From Flavobacteriales bacterium (lineage in GTDB: Bacteria; Bacteroidota; Bacteroidia; Flavobacteriales_D; Sanyastnellaceae): 64,000 nucleotides of DNA. The translations under genes and the position numbers were made by a program. The notes below the pieces were generated by a model. It saw only the letters and a list, made by a program, of their open reading frames with translations. It had not been told where the DNA came from and made no database searches. The stretch is taken from NCBI GenBank assembly GCA_002863125.1, contig PKEB01000016.1, positions 62,001 through 126,000 on the forward strand, read 5' to 3'. Positions 8,262 through 15,756 of this stretch are shown piece after piece (the first letter of the stretch is position 1; every line of letters starts with the position of its first letter).

Positions 8262-8669
8262 TCAGCGCCGGGAAATTTTGTGCATGTCGTTGTTGTCCGA
8301 CTCGATCTGGTTTTTGACGGAGCGGATTTTGAGAGCGATTCCGGCCCATTCGCGCTGCCCCGCTTTGATGAGACGCTTGATGGCTTCGTCGTCGTTGTCG
8401 GCGCCGAGGGCCACGTCTTTGAGGTAGTTGAAGCCGAATTTCTCCATCCATTGGATGGCTTGCGCATCGCCCTCTGAGCCGCTCACGAGCGCCATGAGGT
8501 GCGGATGCTGGTTGGCCATGAGCCACGACCGGGCGCTGTCGTCCAGGTGCAGTGCGTGGCAGGTGAGCGCCAACTCGGGGTAGCCGTTTTGCATCAGCCA
8601 ATCGCGGATTTCGCGGTTGCCTGAGATGGCTTCCCCCCACGCCAACAAGACTTTCGCCGGGTATTGCAT
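8262..8669 (-). CDS. Hypothetical protein of tandem 25-residue helical repeats
   Basis: A 135-residue protein I do not recognise. Residues W24, W49, W74 and R99 open four imperfect repeats at exact 25-residue spacing: WLMQNGYPELA, WLMANQHPHLM, WMEKFGFNYLK and RLIKAGQREWA. Acidic turns (LDDSA, GSEGDAQA, DNDDEA) come before each new repeat. This looks like a short alpha-solenoid for protein binding. The C-terminus is basic and polar, and there is no signal peptide. On the minus strand TATCTTGG followed by CTCC precedes the ATG, a 7-of-8 match to the -7 consensus at the 4-nt spacing seen elsewhere in the window. It is convergent with the M16 gene (9-nt gap) and divergent from the MFS gene. Confidence 0.75.
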   Translation of the reverse strand: MQYPAKVLLAWGEAISGNREIRDWLMQNGYPELALTCHALHLDDSARSWLMANQHPHLMALVSGSEGDAQAIQWMEKFGFNYLKDVALGADNDDEAIKRLIKAGQREWAGIALKIRSVKNQIESDNNDMHKISRR

Positions 8670-8673
8670 GGAG

Positions 8674-8681
8674 CCAAGATA
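8674..8681 (-). promoter_or_regulatory. Probable -7 element of the repeat-protein gene
   Basis: TATCTTGG on the minus strand, one mismatch to TAnnTTTG, lies 4 nt (CTCC) before the ATG at 8669. Confidence 0.35.
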
Positions 8682-8689
8682 AGCGGGGG

Positions 8690-8697
8690 TATCTTTG
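8690..8697 (+). promoter_or_regulatory. -7 promoter element of the MFS gene
   Basis: TATCTTTG, a perfect TAnnTTTG match, lies 7 nt before the GTG at 8705 and 40 nt before the alternative ATG at 8738. Confidence 0.5.
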
Positions 8698-8704
8698 CGG
8701 CCAA

Positions 8705-9952
8705 GTGACGAAACAAGCTCCTCCCGAGAACGCCACTATGTTCTCCTCCCAGTTTTGGGTTCTCTGCACCAGCACCGTTCTCTTCATGGCCAGTTTCGGC
8801 ATGGTCATGCCGGAATTGCCTGGGTTTTTGACGGAGTTGGGCCGTCCGGATTTGATCGGTTGGATTGTGGGGCTATTCACGGTGGGTGCCTTCCTTTCGC
8901 GGTTTTTGAGTGGCCGAATTGCCGATCGAGCAGGACGGAGGCCGGTGATGCTGTTTGGTACATGGGTCACCACAATCGCCGGATTGGGCTACATCGGCGT
9001 GGGCGCCATCACGGGCGAAGCAGTCTGGAGTGGAGTGCCGGTCGCCGTGTGGGCGTTCCTGTCCCTGCGCCTGCTGCACGGCATGAGCACCGGATTCCGC
9101 CCTACAGGCACCACGGCTTTCCTCACCGACATCACGCCCCTCAACCGGCGGGGTGAAGCGCTGGGCTACCTCGGTGTGGCCGGCAATGCCGGCATGGCCG
9201 GGGGACCCGCGATCGGGAGTTGGTTGACGGTTGAATACGGCTACAACGCGATGTTCATCGTCTCCACGCTTTTTGGTTTGATAGCCTTGGTCATGACGCT
9301 GAGGTTGCCCGAGACCTTGCCCCAAGGGCGGCGCGTAAAATGGGCGGATTTGCACGTTTGGAAGGGGGATATCATGGACCTGTCTTCGTGGCCAGCGGCG
9401 TTGGGTTTGTTGCCCGTAGCCTTCGCTTTTGGCACGTTTTTGACCATTTCCCCAGACTTCGTGGGTTCGTTGGGGTACGTCTACAAAGGCTCCTTCAACA
9501 CCATCATCGTCATCGCCTCCATCTCGATGCGCTTGATTGCAGGCCGTGCCTCGGACCGCCGTGGCCGGGTGCCGCTCATGCTCATTGGCGGGGCGTTGCT
9601 GGCAGTCGGGATGTTCGGTTTGAGCGTGGCAGAGACCAAGGCGACGGCCGCTTTGTTCGGGGTGATTTACGGGATGTCCATTGGGATCAATATGCCGACC
9701 ATCATGGCTTGGACGGCGGATTTGGCGCGTCCAGGCAGGGTCGCTCTGGCCTTGGGCACCATGCTGATGTCGCTCGAAGTGGGCATTGGCGTTGGCGCCG
9801 TGTTCTCGGGGTATCAATTCCAGGGTGACCTCTCGGCCATCTCATCGTTGTATGCCATCGCAGGTGGCCTCGGGTTGTTCGGTTTTGTGGTGCTCTTGAT
9901 TTTCCGAAAACGCGTGCCGGACCCTCAAGGCGAGGCTGTTCGCGCGGCGTAA
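8705..9952 (+). CDS. Major facilitator superfamily transporter (12-TM, DHA1-like)
   Basis: Inner-membrane secondary transporter of 415 residues with about 12 hydrophobic helices. Two copies of the MFS loop motif are visible: SGRIADRAGRRPVMLFG between helices 2 and 3, and AGRASDRRGRVPLMLIGG in the C-terminal half. The sequence between helices 4 and 5, GMSTGFRPTGTTAFLTDITP, is typical of drug/sugar efflux permeases. The start is GTG at 8705; the ATG at 8738 (MFSSQFWVL) is an equally reasonable start, since the first helix begins there. Substrate unknown. Confidence 0.88.
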   Translation: MTKQAPPENATMFSSQFWVLCTSTVLFMASFGMVMPELPGFLTELGRPDLIGWIVGLFTVGAFLSRFLSGRIADRAGRRPVMLFGTWVTTIAGLGYIGVGAITGEAVWSGVPVAVWAFLSLRLLHGMSTGFRPTGTTAFLTDITPLNRRGEALGYLGVAGNAGMAGGPAIGSWLTVEYGYNAMFIVSTLFGLIALVMTLRLPETLPQGRRVKWADLHVWKGDIMDLSSWPAALGLLPVAFAFGTFLTISPDFVGSLGYVYKGSFNTIIVIASISMRLIAGRASDRRGRVPLMLIGGALLAVGMFGLSVAETKATAALFGVIYGMSIGINMPTIMAWTADLARPGRVALALGTMLMSLEVGIGVGAVFSGYQFQGDLSAISSLYAIAGGLGLFGFVVLLIFRKRVPDPQGEAVRAA

Positions 9953-10040
9953 GGCCGGGTTGTTGAAATGAACGGCAAAAGGTGGAAAAGTGCCGAGCAC
10001 GTCTGTTGGCAAGGGCATGCGCGTCCGCGTTATTTGTATT

Positions 10041-10250
10041 ATGGAAGATCTCATGGTCCAACTCGAAACCGCTCGTCAAGAGCGCGTGCAGACGCTGAAG
10101 GAATTCATGCGCCTCAAAAATGAATTGGCACGTGCACAACGCCGATGCGATGAGTTGCGCTTGGAAAATGGCAAATTGAAGGAAGCGCTGTTGGTTGCGG
10201 AGAACGAGGTGCAAAGCCTTCACGCCTACGCTGCGGAAATCGTGATGTAA
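10041..10250 (+). CDS. Small coiled-coil protein
   Basis: A 69-residue protein beginning MEDLMVQLETARQERVQTLK. From residue 3 to about 62 it is a continuous heptad-like helix (LKNELARAQRRCDELRLENG and onward) with no Gly or Pro break except one Gly. There is no signal or membrane segment. It could be a dimeric coiled coil acting as adaptor or anti-sigma-like helix, but nothing specific can be said. The ATG at 10041 was preferred over an in-frame start at 9990 because the upstream residues are low-complexity and not helical. A strong terminator follows 24 nt after the stop. Confidence 0.6.
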   Translation: MEDLMVQLETARQERVQTLKEFMRLKNELARAQRRCDELRLENGKLKEALLVAENEVQSLHAYAAEIVM

Positions 10251-10273
10251 GCGTTCGACAAATAGACAAGCAA

Positions 10274-10305
10274 TAAAAAAAGCGAGCACTGGGCTCGCTT
10301 TTTTT
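10274..10305. terminator. Bidirectional intrinsic terminator
   Basis: An A-run, AGCGAGC, the loop ACTG, the complementary arm GGCTCGCT and a T-run of 7 form a stem flanked by A and T tracts on both sides. It can end both the coiled-coil gene (plus) and fabD (minus), which converge here. Confidence 0.85.
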
Positions 10306-10327
10306 GTGTCCGGTTGCGCGGTGCGGA

Positions 10328-11209
10328 TCAGAGTTCCGCTCCGGAAACGGCAAAGGCGCGGTCCACCTTTTTGAAGAGGCCTTGCAACACTTTGCCAGGA
10401 CCCACTTCAATCGCTTCGGTCGCTCCCAGTTCAATCATCTTGTGCATGCTTTGCGTCCACCGCACGGGTGCAGTCAATTGAGCGATGAGGTTCTCGCGAA
10501 TGACTTCTGGGTCGGTTTCCGGCGAGGCGTTTACGTTTTGGACCACCGGGCAGCGCGGCGACTGGAATGGTGCGGCAGCAATTGCGGCTGCCAGACGCTC
10601 CCGGGCGGACTCCATCAGCGGCGAGTGGAATGCACCTCCTACAGGCAACACGAGTGCCCGTCGCGCACCGGCCTCCGTAAGGGCGGCACAAGCCGCTTCA
10701 ATGGCCGAGACTTCTCCAGAGATCACGAGCTGACCTGGGCAGTTGTAATTGGCCGCGACCACCACACCATCGGTGGAGTTGCAGACGTCCTCAACGACGT
10801 TGTCCTCGAGACCGAGTACGGCCGCCATGGTGCTGGGCGTTTCATCGCACGCCGCCTGCATGGCTTGAGCACGCTCCGAAACCAGCTTGAGGCCGTCTTC
10901 AAATGAGAGGGCGCCGGCAGCGACTAAGGCTGAGAATTCACCCAAGCTGTGGCCAGCGACCACGTCTGGTTGAAAGGCATCGCCCAACGCCTCCGCCAAC
11001 ACCACCGAATGGATGAAGATGGCGGGTTGGGTCACCGAGGTTTGCTTGAGGTCTTCGGGGCTGCCATTGAACATGGTATCGGCAATGTCAAAGCCGAGGA
11101 TTTCATTGGCCAATTCGAAACGCGCTTTCAAAGCGTCCGAATGATCGTACAGGTCTTTTCCCATTCCGGGAAATTGGGCGCCTTGGCCCGGGAATACGTA
11201 TGCTTTCAT
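10328..11209 (-). CDS. fabD: Malonyl-CoA:ACP transacylase
   Basis: Transfers malonyl from CoA to acyl carrier protein for fatty-acid elongation. The 293 residues start MKAYVFPGQGAQFPGMGKDL, the classic FabD N-terminus. The nucleophile Ser88 lies in GHSLGEFSA and the catalytic His in GGAFHSPLM. A further in-frame ATG exists 19 codons upstream, but the -7 element TACTTTTG lies between it and 11209, so the shorter start is correct. The gene stands alone in its promoter unit and ends at the shared bidirectional terminator. Confidence 0.95.
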   Translation of the reverse strand: MKAYVFPGQGAQFPGMGKDLYDHSDALKARFELANEILGFDIADTMFNGSPEDLKQTSVTQPAIFIHSVVLAEALGDAFQPDVVAGHSLGEFSALVAAGALSFEDGLKLVSERAQAMQAACDETPSTMAAVLGLEDNVVEDVCNSTDGVVVAANYNCPGQLVISGEVSAIEAACAALTEAGARRALVLPVGGAFHSPLMESARERLAAAIAAAPFQSPRCPVVQNVNASPETDPEVIRENLIAQLTAPVRWTQSMHKMIELGATEAIEVGPGKVLQGLFKKVDRAFAVSGAEL

Positions 11210-11230
11210 GGAATTGGTGTGAATGCGGCG

Positions 11231-11238
11231 CAAAAGTA
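11231..11238 (-). promoter_or_regulatory. -7 promoter element of fabD
   Basis: TACTTTTG on the minus strand, a perfect TAnnTTTG match, lies 21 nt before the fabD ATG. It overlaps the 3' end region between DUF3078 and fabD. Confidence 0.55.
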
Positions 11239-11243
11239 AGCGC

Positions 11244-12218
11244 TCAAACTTGAATGGACAGCCCAACGGAGAGGACCTGTTTCAACTGAAGGCCCGGGCC
11301 GATGTTGGGAACGAGCACGCCTTCGATGACTTCTGGGTTTTTGGTCAACTGGATGTCATCGTCGTAGATCAGCGTCGCAGAAATGGACGTGGACAGCCAC
11401 GGGTTGACCTTCAACAACAGGACGTGGTCGGAATACACGTCAATGTTTTGCGGGTTGTCAAGGAAATTCGAAAACAAGTCGAGCCGGACGGCATAGCTGA
11501 TTTCTTCGCTGAAGTCCTTCTTGAAATTCAACTTCAGGTAACCGCCCATCTCGTAGCGGCTGCGCTCCCCGGGTTCCACACCGAACGCCCCGGCGGCCGA
11601 AAGCGAATCATCGAGTACCCAGGTGGATTTGATGGTGATGGGAGCCAAGAACAACGCCAGTCCGCCTTTGGGGGTTTTGTAGTCCATGCCACCTGCCAAG
11701 ACCCCGTAACCGGGCGCGAGGAAGTTTGAATTCAAAATGTCGCGCACAGGGATGCCATTTTCCATCGCGTAACCCGGGGCGAATTGCGACCGGAAATGCG
11801 CCATAAACGTCACGAAACCCGACTCGGTCGTGCGGTACCCCAACTTGGTTGACCATTCGATGCGGTCGTCTGTCTTGATGATGACCCGGTCCTCCGGCCG
11901 ATGCAACAGGCCAAAAGCCAGGTGCAGCTCACTGTCCCAGCCGAACCGCCCCCGGTCGTAGTTCCAGTTCTGGTCAAACTTGGTGAGCAGGGAGATGTTG
12001 CTCTGGCCGCCCGCAGCCCAGTTGCTCAGTTGGACTTGGCTGAAATGGATGTTGAACTCGCCCTTGCTTACTTGGAGCAAGGTGTCGGTGGTCGGTGCCG
12101 CCGAACTGCGCAGCGCCTGCTCCTCAGCGGCAGTGAGTTTTGGGGTGTCAGTTTGCCCCCAGACGAGGGTGGTCCATCCCAAGAGGATTGCTATGATTCC
12201 AATGCCTTTATGCTGCAT
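11244..12218 (-). CDS. DUF3078 outer-membrane beta-barrel protein
   Basis: A 324-residue secreted protein. The signal peptide is MQHKGIGIIAILLGWTTLVW with cleavage after WG-Q. The mature part has alternating aromatic strands such as FSQVQLSNWAAGGQSNISL and ends QLKQVLSVGLSIQV, a typical outer-membrane barrel C-terminus. The QLSNWAAGG motif is the mark of the DUF3078 family of Bacteroidota. Function unknown. Its ATG overlaps the stop of the upstream dehydrogenase gene in a TAATG arrangement, implying translational coupling and a shared role at the cell envelope. Confidence 0.85.
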   Translation of the reverse strand: MQHKGIGIIAILLGWTTLVWGQTDTPKLTAAEEQALRSSAAPTTDTLLQVSKGEFNIHFSQVQLSNWAAGGQSNISLLTKFDQNWNYDRGRFGWDSELHLAFGLLHRPEDRVIIKTDDRIEWSTKLGYRTTESGFVTFMAHFRSQFAPGYAMENGIPVRDILNSNFLAPGYGVLAGGMDYKTPKGGLALFLAPITIKSTWVLDDSLSAAGAFGVEPGERSRYEMGGYLKLNFKKDFSEEISYAVRLDLFSNFLDNPQNIDVYSDHVLLLKVNPWLSTSISATLIYDDDIQLTKNPEVIEGVLVPNIGPGLQLKQVLSVGLSIQV

Positions 12219-13621
12219 TACTTCATCTCCATGGGTTCGAGGTGCACGACGGTGCCAGCGCCCTCAATTGCAACGAATACTTCTCCTTTTGAATTGCGTG
12301 CGATGTCCCGAACCCGACCGGCGCCTTCGAGCAAGCGCTCGCGGTCGACCACGCGGTTGTCCTTCAATTGAAGGCGTTCGAGGTATTCAAAACTCAGCGA
12401 CCCCACAAGCAGGTTGTTCTGCCACGATGCGGGCCAGCTGTCGCCGTACACGACGTCCATGCCACAGGCCCCAATGGAGGGGAGCCAATAATAGAGCGGC
12501 TGCTCCATGCCCACCATCGCCGTGTCCTTGGTGATGATGGTACCGATGTAGTTACGGCCAAACGTGATTTTCGGCCAGCCGTAATTGTTGCCCGGCTCCG
12601 GGATGTTGATCTCGTCGCCGCCCTTGGGCCCGTGTTCGTGGGTCCAGATGGTGCCGGTCTCCGGATGGCAAAACATGCCCTGCGGGTTGCGGTGGCCCCA
12701 CGACCAGATCGACGGCACCGCGTCGGGTTGATTCACGAACGGGTTGTCTTCGGGAATGCTGCCGTCGGGGTTGAACCGGTGCACCTTTCCTGGAGAGGTC
12801 CGCAAGGTCTGCGGATGCACGTCCCTGCGGCCGCGTTCGCCACACGTCAGGTACAACTTGCCGTCTCCACCAATCTCGACGCGGCTGCCGTAGTGGTGGT
12901 GGGTCTTTTCGTACGGCGTGGCGACGAACAACTCCTCCCATGCCTCGATGCTTTCTGTTTCGGCCGACCACGGTGCGCGCACCAGCACCGTCGCCGATTG
13001 GCCGGCATCACCCGGTCGGTCCTTGCTGTAGGTCAAGTACACCCATTCTTCTTCCGCATCGTTGTCCCGCCAGTGCATGACATCCAATAAACCGCCTTGG
13101 CCCTTCACGTGGATGTCATCTGGGAGCCCCTCGATGGAAACGAGCTGCCCCGCCTCCAGTTTCCACAGCCGCCCTTCCCGCTCGGTGATGAGCAAGGTGG
13201 TGTCGTTGACAAAATCCATGCCCCACGGCGTTTCAAGTCCGTCGACAATCGTGTTGGCACGGAGGGTCAAATCGCTGCTCTCGATCAGCTCCGGCGCGGT
13301 GGGTTTGAACCCGCGCTTGGATGCGGCTTGTTCCATGACGAATGCTGCGATGGAATCGATTTCACTCGCAGAGAGGGTTGAGCCATAGGCGGGCATGCCC
13401 AGCAGCTCGTGGCCTTCTTCAATGACGCGGCGAACCGCATCGGCCGTGCTGCCCAATTTCCAATCGCGGTCAACGAAATCCCGGCCTTCCGGACCGTGGC
13501 AACTGCTGCACCACTGCGTGTAGGCTTCGGGCGCCGGGGACTCAGACGGAGTGGAGTCGATCCAACCCAATGAAGCGGCAACGATGCCAACCGGCAGCAG
13601 GAGAACAAGGGGATAGCGCAT
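12218..13621 (-). CDS. PQQ-type sugar/sorbosone dehydrogenase fused to an N-terminal cytochrome c domain
   Basis: The 467 residues begin with a hydrophobic export segment (MRYPLVLLLPVGIVAASLGW). Next comes a short cytochrome c-like domain with heme motif C-S-S-C-H at about residues 38-42 (QWCSSCHGPEGRDF) and an axial Met candidate in LLGMPAYGS. From about residue 105 there is a six-bladed propeller of the glucose/sorbosone dehydrogenase family: GLETPWGMDFVNDTTLLITE, HHHYGSRVEIGGDGKLYLT, SIWSWGHRNPQGMFCHP, WTHEHGPKGGDEINIPEPG. It probably oxidises an aldose in the periplasm and passes electrons to its own heme. The start codon overlaps the stop of the methyltransferase gene (TGATG). Confidence 0.9.
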   Translation of the reverse strand: MRYPLVLLLPVGIVAASLGWIDSTPSESPAPEAYTQWCSSCHGPEGRDFVDRDWKLGSTADAVRRVIEEGHELLGMPAYGSTLSASEIDSIAAFVMEQAASKRGFKPTAPELIESSDLTLRANTIVDGLETPWGMDFVNDTTLLITEREGRLWKLEAGQLVSIEGLPDDIHVKGQGGLLDVMHWRDNDAEEEWVYLTYSKDRPGDAGQSATVLVRAPWSAETESIEAWEELFVATPYEKTHHHYGSRVEIGGDGKLYLTCGERGRRDVHPQTLRTSPGKVHRFNPDGSIPEDNPFVNQPDAVPSIWSWGHRNPQGMFCHPETGTIWTHEHGPKGGDEINIPEPGNNYGWPKITFGRNYIGTIITKDTAMVGMEQPLYYWLPSIGACGMDVVYGDSWPASWQNNLLVGSLSFEYLERLQLKDNRVVDRERLLEGAGRVRDIARNSKGEVFVAIEGAGTVVHLEPMEMK

Positions 13622-14229
13622 CAGGCGGGTTTTTGAGCTATGAATTGAATGATGTATGCTGGACCCTGGTGGTAGGGCCCTTCGTCCAAGACGACCGAGG
13701 CTGTCTCGTTTTTGAGGATTTCCAGTCCGGCAAAATCAGCAGCCAGCATCGCCGGTGTGAAAAGCATGGCTTCATCCTTGGGACCACCGGAGGGCAGGCC
13801 CAATTGGCGTGGTTCGAATCCCTCAAGGATGACGCGGCCGCCCGGGCGCAGCCAGCCAGTCGCGAGTTCGTGAAATGGCAACCGGAGGTGAGGGGGCATG
13901 TGGGCGTAGAACAAGCCGACAACGTCGAATCCGGCCGCGTCTCCCTCAAATTCAAACGCATCCGCGTGGTGGGTGCGCACCTCGACACCGGCCTCAGCGG
14001 CCCAGCGTTGGCAGGTCTTCATGGCCACGCTGCTGCCGTCAAACGCATCGACGGTCCACCCGTTCCGCGCCGCCCAAACGGCATTTCTTCCTTCCCCCTC
14101 GCACGGCAACAACAGCCGGTTACCGGCATGGGGCGGAGACAAGCGTTCGAGCTCCCGCACCCAAAACGGGTTGGGCGCTTTGCCGTACACCCCTTCTTGT
14201 TGGTATCGTTCATCCCAAAACCGGTGCAT
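13621..14229 (-). CDS. Class I SAM-dependent methyltransferase (TehB/thiopurine-type)
   Basis: A 202-residue cytoplasmic protein starting MHRFWDERYQQEGVYGKAPN. The SAM-binding motif I reads RLLLPCEGEGRNAVWAARNG, followed by VDAFDGSSVAM (motif post-I) and GFDVVGLFYAHMPP (motif II). This is the short TehB/thiopurine-like form that detoxifies small nucleophiles or metalloids; substrate unknown. It heads a three-gene operon whose junctions overlap by one base each (TGATG, TAATG). Confidence 0.85.
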   Translation of the reverse strand: MHRFWDERYQQEGVYGKAPNPFWVRELERLSPPHAGNRLLLPCEGEGRNAVWAARNGWTVDAFDGSSVAMKTCQRWAAEAGVEVRTHHADAFEFEGDAAGFDVVGLFYAHMPPHLRLPFHELATGWLRPGGRVILEGFEPRQLGLPSGGPKDEAMLFTPAMLAADFAGLEILKNETASVVLDEGPYHQGPAYIIQFIAQKPA

Positions 14230-14300
14230 GGGGTGAATTTCCCCAGAATCATGAGGAATTTGGGGGTGGTCGTTGTTAGTTTGCTACAAATCCATTGTTC

Positions 14301-15728
14301 ATGACGCATTCCATTTTGCCCGTTGCTCCTGAGGTGGAGGTAATCGAGAAAACCTTCGCAGGGCTCAAGTCGCGTGTTCCGCAGCAGCGTGCCCTCAACG
14401 CCAAGGAACGCATCGCCCGCTTGGATTCGTTGTATAATGAAGTGTTGAGACGCCGGGATGACCTCAAAACGGCCATGTGGAACGATTTCCGCAAGCCGCC
14501 GGAGGAGGTGGACTTGACCGAGATTTTTGTCGTCAAGAGCGAAATAAAAGCAGTGAAGCGCGGCCTGCGCAGGTGGATGCGACCCAAGCGCGTGCCGGGT
14601 GGACTGGCCCAAATCGGCAGTGCCTCTTGGGTACGCCCCGAGGCCAAAGGCGTGGCGCTGATCATTTCGCCGTGGAACTACCCCATGCAACTGGTCTTCC
14701 GTCCGTTGATTGCCGCGATCGCTGCGGGATGTACAGCCATAGTAAAGCCTTCTGAGCTTACCGGCGAGACGGCACAATTGGTCGCGGAAATCGTTTCGGC
14801 GGCGTTCAACCCGGACGAGGTCGCGGTGGTGCAAGGCGGGGTGGAAACCGCCACACATTTGCTCAACCTGCCGTTCAACCACATTTACTTCACCGGCTCA
14901 CCTGCGGTGGGCAAAATTGCCATGAAGGCGGCGTCTCAGCACCCGTGCAGCGTCACGTTGGAATTGGGGGGGAAGTCTCCAGTCATCGTCGATGACCTCA
15001 AGTCCATGCGGGATGTGGCCAAGAAGGTGGCGTGGGCCAAGCTCTCGAACGCGGGTCAAATCTGCGTCGCACCCGATTATGTGCTGGTGCCCGCTAACCG
15101 CGAGGCGGACTTTGTCGCTGCCGTCAAAGAGGCCATGACGGAGATGTACCCGGGCGAAGCTTCGGCCAACAAGGATTACCAACGCATTGTCGCGACGCAC
15201 CACGCAGAGCGCATCTCGAAGTTGGTCGACGACGCCATTGTCCGAGGCGCCAAGTGCGTGATGGGTGGTGAGGTGGATGCACAAGGTTGCTATGTGGCGC
15301 CCACGGTTCTAACTGGCATCGATCCAAATGCGGAGATTTTGGAGGAAGAAATTTTCGGCCCAGTCTTGCCCATCATTCCCTACACGGCGTTCGACGAAGT
15401 CGTCCGGTTCGTCAACGACCGCCCAACGCCACTTGCGTTGTACGTGTTCAGCAAGCGCAAGCGGTTCGTCGAATCGGTCTTGACCCAGATCCAATCCGGT
15501 GGGGCCTCCATCAACAACTGCGTCATCCACGTTTCGAGCAATCACTTGCCGTTTGGCGGGTTGGGCAACAGCGGCATTGGCTCCGGCCATGGCGAGTATG
15601 GATTCACCGAGTTCACCCACCTTCGGGGGGTATACGAACAGCGTTTTGACGGTGCCGGAGCCTTGCTCATGCCGCCGCACACCCCGTGGAAAACCAAGCT
15701 GGTCGACCGGCTCTTGCGCTGGCTGTAA
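14301..15728 (+). CDS. Aldehyde dehydrogenase, class 3 (fatty aldehyde type)
   Basis: NAD(P)-dependent oxidation of aldehydes to acids. The 475 residues contain ISPWNYPMQLVFRPLIAAIA (cofactor fold), FTGSPAVGKIAMKAA, the general-base Glu in LELGGKSPVIV and the catalytic Cys in NAGQICVAPDYVLV. There is no CoA-acylating feature. The C-terminus PWKTKLVDRLLRWL is an amphipathic tail like that of class 3 (ALDH3) enzymes, which use it at membranes. The ATG at 14301 was chosen; a TTG two codons upstream is possible. Divergent from the methyltransferase operon and followed by the amylase gene after 28 nt. Confidence 0.92.
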   Translation: MTHSILPVAPEVEVIEKTFAGLKSRVPQQRALNAKERIARLDSLYNEVLRRRDDLKTAMWNDFRKPPEEVDLTEIFVVKSEIKAVKRGLRRWMRPKRVPGGLAQIGSASWVRPEAKGVALIISPWNYPMQLVFRPLIAAIAAGCTAIVKPSELTGETAQLVAEIVSAAFNPDEVAVVQGGVETATHLLNLPFNHIYFTGSPAVGKIAMKAASQHPCSVTLELGGKSPVIVDDLKSMRDVAKKVAWAKLSNAGQICVAPDYVLVPANREADFVAAVKEAMTEMYPGEASANKDYQRIVATHHAERISKLVDDAIVRGAKCVMGGEVDAQGCYVAPTVLTGIDPNAEILEEEIFGPVLPIIPYTAFDEVVRFVNDRPTPLALYVFSKRKRFVESVLTQIQSGGASINNCVIHVSSNHLPFGGLGNSGIGSGHGEYGFTEFTHLRGVYEQRFDGAGALLMPPHTPWKTKLVDRLLRWL

Positions 15729-15756
15729 TTGCGAATTCCGCTTTTTCTTTGCGGGC

